A stretch of 9,918 bases of DNA from Acinetobacter bereziniae LMG 1003 = CIP 70.12. GTDB taxonomy: Bacteria > Pseudomonadota > Gammaproteobacteria > Pseudomonadales > Moraxellaceae. How positions within the stretch are numbered: position 1 is the first letter of the stretch; each line of letters begins with the position of its first letter. The stretch covers positions 270,895 to 280,812 of the forward strand of contig NZ_KB849756.1 in NCBI RefSeq assembly GCF_000368925.1, given 5' to 3'. This document shows positions 6,442-9,918 of the stretch, piece by piece. The notes beneath the pieces were generated by a model. The model was not told where the DNA came from. It saw only the letters and a program-made list of their open reading frames with translations, and did no database searches. A program made the translations under genes and the position numbers.

Positions 6442-6966
6442 ATGAACGAACTTGAACAAGAACTCTGTCAAATCGCAAACTTTCAGTTTGTCCATGAACA
6501 TTTACTGACTTCAGGTCAACCGACGGCTGAACAACTGAAGCAAATTAAAGAATACGGCGTAGATACAATCATCAATCTGGCATTTACAGATGCGTCGGTA
6601 CATTTAGAACATGAAGATAAAATCTGTGCTGAGTTAGGCTTAAACTATATCCAAATTCCCATTCATTGGGATCGACCTGCAGATGACCAATGTTTATTTG
6701 CTCTAGATTTGATTGCACATTTAGTGCAGGAAAAAATGGTGTGGGTACATTGTGCCAAGAACATGCGTGTCAGTAGCCTAATGTATTTATATCGTCAATA
6801 TTTTATGGATATGGATATGCCAACAGCACAAGAGTTGTTGCATCAAGTGTGGGAACCCAATGAGACATGGACAGGGTTAATGCATGCAGTCAGTCTACAA
6901 CTTCAAGGACGTAAAGCAACTGAAGATTTACAACACTCATTAATGCATGCAGACCAATTTTCTTAA
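6442..6966 (+). CDS. Small protein-tyrosine-phosphatase-like protein with a CX4R loop
   Basis: This 174-residue cytoplasmic protein has the layout of bacterial DUF442/PTP-like phosphatases. It has an N-terminal LTSGQPTAEQLKQIKEYGVDTIINL (about 22-46), a middle IPIHWDRPADDQ (72-83) carrying candidate general-acid aspartates, and VHCAKNMRVSS with His103, Cys104 and Arg109. In the canonical cysteine-phosphatase P-loop, five residues separate Cys and Arg. Here only four do, and the usual glycines are absent. It may be a divergent phosphatase subfamily or a binding protein without catalysis. ATG 6442 has AAGA five bases upstream. A longer frame from 6394 would begin inside the preceding terminator and is unlikely. 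The gene has its own unit between two terminators. The substrate is unknown. Confidence 0.78.
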   Translation: MNELEQELCQIANFQFVHEHLLTSGQPTAEQLKQIKEYGVDTIINLAFTDASVHLEHEDKICAELGLNYIQIPIHWDRPADDQCLFALDLIAHLVQEKMVWVHCAKNMRVSSLMYLYRQYFMDMDMPTAQELLHQVWEPNETWTGLMHAVSLQLQGRKATEDLQHSLMHADQFS

Positions 6967-7025
6967 AAATATAACACCCTTGATATCTTTGATCGATTTC
7001 AATATAAAAGCATCCAGTATGATAA

Positions 7026-7053
7026 AAAATAAGCGCCCTTAGGCGCTTATTTT
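7026..7053. terminator. Bidirectional terminator between convergent genes
   Basis: AAAATAAGCGCC (7026-7037) and GGCGCTTATTTT (7042-7053) are perfect 12-bp arms around a four-base loop. An A tract on the left and a T tract on the right make it work in both directions. It lies 59 bases after the phosphatase-like gene and 27 bases after the stop of the leftward M66 protease gene. Confidence 0.85.
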
Positions 7054-7080
7054 ATAGCGATCTAAACAATCTGATTCTGC

Positions 7081-9918
7081 TTAATGAATCAATAATTGTT
7101 TGATCAATGGTAAGTTTGCTGAACTTGTCGCAGCCAAAATCAAACTATTATTGGAGAGTAAACTTGTCCATTTTTGATTCCCACCTGTCCCGCAGTTATA
7201 ACTAATCAAACGGGCACGATTGTTATTTAAATAACCATATTCTAAATCAAAACATTTTGAACCTTGTTCAATGCGTTGTAATGTAGAATTAATCATCCAT
7301 GCCTGCGCTGAACTCTCATTATTACATGATGCAAGATTGATCACACCAGCCTGACTTGCTAAACATTGATCCATATATTTCTTACTATGGATTTTACCCA
7401 TCGCATCATAAATCCATTGCTCAGAGTCATCACCTGTACAAGCACTCTTACCACTGATGTAGGCATTTAGCTTGCCATCAGACAGTGTTTCTACCTTCAA
7501 ACAGTTGGTTCCATTTTTTAGACTAGAAACTTCATTTAAATTAAAATCATTATTCAATTCCAATTTAGCCACAAATCGGTTAAATGCCTCAATCGCTTCA
7601 GCATTACCACTTTCCAAATCAACTCGATAAGCATTAATCCAACGATTTAAACGATAAAGTTTTATTTGCTGTTGGGTGTAACGTACCATTTCAAGCTGTG
7701 CATTTGGAGAAAGTTCAGTTTTAAATAGACGATAAGAATCAAATAGTAAACGTGAATTCGCATCAAGTTTAACCACCGCTTTACCTTGATTATTGAGTAA
7801 AGCTTGTTCAAGCTGCGGCATTTCAATTTTTCTTAAAGCAGAATATTCTGCTTCCTTACCAATGCTCACAAAAGGCGTCATAGCTTCAACTGCAACAGGA
7901 ATACTGATGCTAGAGAGCTTAACTGCCTGTTGACCCATTTTTTGGCAATAAAGATCCACATTTTGAGGTGTATCACTTTGTGCAAGATTGACATGGAACT
8001 TATTGGCATTGCTTCCAGCATTTACCCGTTGTGGTGCAAGTGCAATATGTTCAACTTTACTGGCATATTGTACATTCAACCAACAACTTGCAGCAGTGCT
8101 AGAGGTATTGACTTGTGGCAAATTGAATACATTGCCCCAGTTACCACGTGCAGCAGGATAAACAATACCCACCTGATTTACAGGGTCATATCCCCCTAAA
8201 ATTGTATAAACTGGCACACTAAATAGACGCGGCTTTAAAAAATTTCCATCTGCACTGTTGTACCAAACATTGCCTGAGTTTGGCGTTTTGGGTTGAGCAT
8301 CCACCATTTCTCGTGTGTTTGCATTCCACTTTTTATAACCTGTGATTGAGTTTGCATCCCAAATATACTTATCAAATGCAGGCTGAATTTTCAACCAAGT
8401 ACTATAACCTGTGTAGTGGGTATATTTAGAAATCGAGCTGGCACTTGCGCCACCACTCATTGCATCCCAGCCATAAGCATATAAATTTTGGAAGTTAGGC
8501 ACCCCATTACTCCCATCTCCTAAATTAGTACTGCCCCAATTTAAGTTGCCGCGCATCTTATTACGAAATGCAATATAGCCCCAGCCACTATCCGCATGAT
8601 GTGCAGACCAGAAATAATTGGTTGGGCTACCACTGGTTTCAACAGAGCCTGGATAATGTCCTAATCCATAATGATGTCCAATTTCATGACTGAATTCATT
8701 TCCTATAGAATCAATCAATGTCAAAATCCCATTACCACCACTCAAGCCATGATTTGACTCACCATTGGCATATTTACCTCTGGCATGATGAATCACAACA
8801 CTTTGTGTCAGCTGTGGTTGTTCCTGACTTTGCATTGAGGAACTGGTCACCCCCCAATTAGCTAAATTTATACCGACACTAAATGTAGATTTCGCAGTAT
8901 TCTCACGCATGTCACCATCATAAACGCCCCCATTGGTCGCGCTCGCTGAATCATAAATCACGCCACTCGCAACCATCACACGATTGAGTTTCATTTCCTC
9001 ATATTTACTGACAATCATTTTTGCAGCTGGGATGGTTTGTAAATAATCAGTACCCGCTTTTTCTGGTTCCAAAAGCATATAGTGCCCATTGGATTTTGGT
9101 GCATCGGTCAATAAACCTAAGCGAATACTTTGAACCACAAGCTCTCCGGGCGCTGCAAAGTCAATATCGCTTCCGCCAAGCGTACCACTACGATTATTGA
9201 CTGGATCGATGACGCGAATAGAAAGTCCTGGACGAACTTCATTCCACTTCAAAGCAAGTGACCATGCTTGCTTTGAGTACATGACACGTGCTCGATCGTC
9301 CTGATTGGATTGATCTGAAGCTGCAAGGCGTGATGGTTCTTTTAAATTAACTGTACGAATCAGTTGATTACCTTGATAAATTTCAGCTTGTAATTGGTTG
9401 AGTTCCCCCATCGCAACCAAAGGCGTTACCAATAACAAAGCATCTTTGTCAGTGGTCAAACGTGGCATTTTATCCTGTTCATTATTTTTAGGATTGACCG
9501 CATGACTTTGAACAAACTGTACCATTGCAGCGAAATTACCCGTTAAATCATTACGCAGTAATCGATTTTCGCCTTGTCCATTAAAATCATAGAATCCCAA
9601 TATCTTATTCGAAATTTTATTTTTAACAGGCTCTGGATATTTTTCAGCAACAGGTGGCGTTGTACCCGTATTACCATCTGAACCATTGTTAGGTGGTGTT
9701 TCTGTAGAGCCATTGTTTGAACCACCCGAACCATTCTCTGGTGGTGTTCCTGTAGAACCATTGTTGGAGCCACCCGAACCACTATTTGGTGGAGTTTCTG
9801 TAGAGCCATTGTTAGAGCCATCCGAACCACTATTTGGTGGAGTTTCTGTAGAGCCATTATTCGAACCGCCCGAACCATTCTCTGGAGGTGTTTCTATAGA
9901 TCCATTGTTGGAGCCATC
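7081..9918 (-). CDS. M66 (StcE/TagA-type) zinc metalloprotease with ricin-like C-terminal domain; N-terminus outside the window
   Basis: The visible 945 codons run without a stop to the window edge. Met at 9600 is internal: codons upstream of it continue into a Pro/Ser/Thr/Gly/Asn repeat linker (9661-9918). Numbering from that Met, residues about 10-300 resemble the StcE/TagA N-terminal region. The catalytic motif HEIGHHYGLGH (8656-8688) gives zinc ligands His305, His309, His315 and base Glu306. DAMSGG (from residue 379) is the Met-turn, and TGYKKWNANTREM follows. These match StcE of enterohaemorrhagic E. coli, which cleaves mucin-type glycoproteins. Residues about 697-839 hold three QxW-type repeats with tryptophans 729, 768 and 811 and paired cysteines, as in a ricin-B beta-trefoil that binds sugars. 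The protein is surely exported, perhaps as a lipoprotein or by type II secretion, but the signal peptide is not visible. The substrate is inferred, not known. Confidence 0.9.
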   Translation of the reverse strand, partial: DGSNNGSIETPPENGSGGSNNGSTETPPNSGSDGSNNGSTETPPNSGSGGSNNGSTGTPPENGSGGSNNGSTETPPNNGSDGNTGTTPPVAEKYPEPVKNKISNKILGFYDFNGQGENRLLRNDLTGNFAAMVQFVQSHAVNPKNNEQDKMPRLTTDKDALLLVTPLVAMGELNQLQAEIYQGNQLIRTVNLKEPSRLAASDQSNQDDRARVMYSKQAWSLALKWNEVRPGLSIRVIDPVNNRSGTLGGSDIDFAAPGELVVQSIRLGLLTDAPKSNGHYMLLEPEKAGTDYLQTIPAAKMIVSKYEEMKLNRVMVASGVIYDSASATNGGVYDGDMRENTAKSTFSVGINLANWGVTSSSMQSQEQPQLTQSVVIHHARGKYANGESNHGLSGGNGILTLIDSIGNEFSHEIGHHYGLGHYPGSVETSGSPTNYFWSAHHADSGWGYIAFRNKMRGNLNWGSTNLGDGSNGVPNFQNLYAYGWDAMSGGASASSISKYTHYTGYSTWLKIQPAFDKYIWDANSITGYKKWNANTREMVDAQPKTPNSGNVWYNSADGNFLKPRLFSVPVYTILGGYDPVNQVGIVYPAARGNWGNVFNLPQVNTSSTAASCWLNVQYASKVEHIALAPQRVNAGSNANKFHVNLAQSDTPQNVDLYCQKMGQQAVKLSSISIPVAVEAMTPFVSIGKEAEYSALRKIEMPQLEQALLNNQGKAVVKLDANSRLLFDSYRLFKTELSPNAQLEMVRYTQQQIKLYRLNRWINAYRVDLESGNAEAIEAFNRFVAKLELNNDFNLNEVSSLKNGTNCLKVETLSDGKLNAYISGKSACTGDDSEQWIYDAMGKIHSKKYMDQCLASQAGVINLASCNNESSAQAWMINSTLQRIEQGSKCFDLEYGYLNNNRARLISYNCGTGGNQKWTSLLSNNSLILAATSSANLPLIKQLLIH
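9661..9918 (-). repeat. 48-bp in-frame tandem repeat encoding a 16-residue linker unit
   Basis: The units are 9853-9900, 9805-9852, 9757-9804, 9709-9756 and a degenerate last one at 9661-9708, with 18 bases of another unit up to the window edge. In the protease frame each encodes S-T-E-T-P-P-x-x-G-S-x-G-S-N-N-G, with small changes (SIETPPEN, STGTPPEN, G/D before GSNN). The last unit ends SDGNTGT before a unique stretch leading to the protease. Forty-eight is a multiple of three, so unit gain or loss keeps the frame. The linker is flexible and likely extracellular. The total copy number is unknown because the array leaves the window. Confidence 0.93.

Noticed and set aside
9543..9878. Open frame of 111 codons on the minus strand over the repeat array
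   Set aside because: It is open only because the 48-bp repeat is stop-free in several frames. Its product is repetitive and unlike any protein I know, while the protease frame through the same DNA is continuous with a known domain.
9661..9918. CRISPR-like regular repeats
   Set aside because: The units are contiguous with no unique spacers and encode a regular peptide linker in frame.

Overview
The window looks like chromosomal DNA from an Acinetobacter-like gammaproteobacterium. This rests on the AT-rich composition, A/T-ending codons, the protein types and short AT-rich intergenic regions. The genus is an inference and was not tested by search.

Left edge (1-95): the left end of an IS3-family (IS150-type) insertion sequence, reading leftwards out of the window. 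The first 17 codons of its OrfA are visible, together with a perfect 12-bp inverted repeat next to the start codon. It lies about 100 bp beyond the stop codon of a small exported protein of unknown function (203-697, minus).

A 250-bp divergent region (698-950) carries a good sigma70-type promoter for that gene. It also carries a promoter for a rightward pair: a membrane MASE1-GGDEF diguanylate cyclase (951-2423, TTG start) and an amidase-signature hydrolase (2446-3936), 22 bp apart and probably co-transcribed. A Fur-box-like palindrome overlaps the -10 of this second promoter. The pair ends at a strong AT-only hairpin with a T tract.

The middle holds housekeeping genes on the plus strand: a TauE/SafE-type membrane transporter (4255-5133), a class I DAHP synthase for the first step of aromatic amino acid synthesis (5276-6367) with an intrinsic terminator, and a small tyrosine-phosphatase-like protein (6442-6966) whose P-loop is one residue shorter than the canonical form. 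A bidirectional terminator (7026-7053) separates it from the last gene, which converges from the right.

Right part (7081-9918, minus): a large secreted or surface zinc metalloprotease of the M66 (StcE/TagA) type with a C-terminal ricin-like beta-trefoil. The reading frame does not begin at the methionine at 9600. It runs on upstream through a 48-bp tandem repeat, a Ser/Thr/Pro/Gly/Asn-rich linker, and leaves the window at 9918, so the true N-terminus is not visible.

I see no CRISPR array, tRNA, rRNA, prophage or defence system. The most interesting items are the M66/lectin architecture with its in-frame repeat linker, the likely mRNA-hairpin control at the IS end, the CX4R phosphatase and the possible iron control of the diguanylate cyclase.
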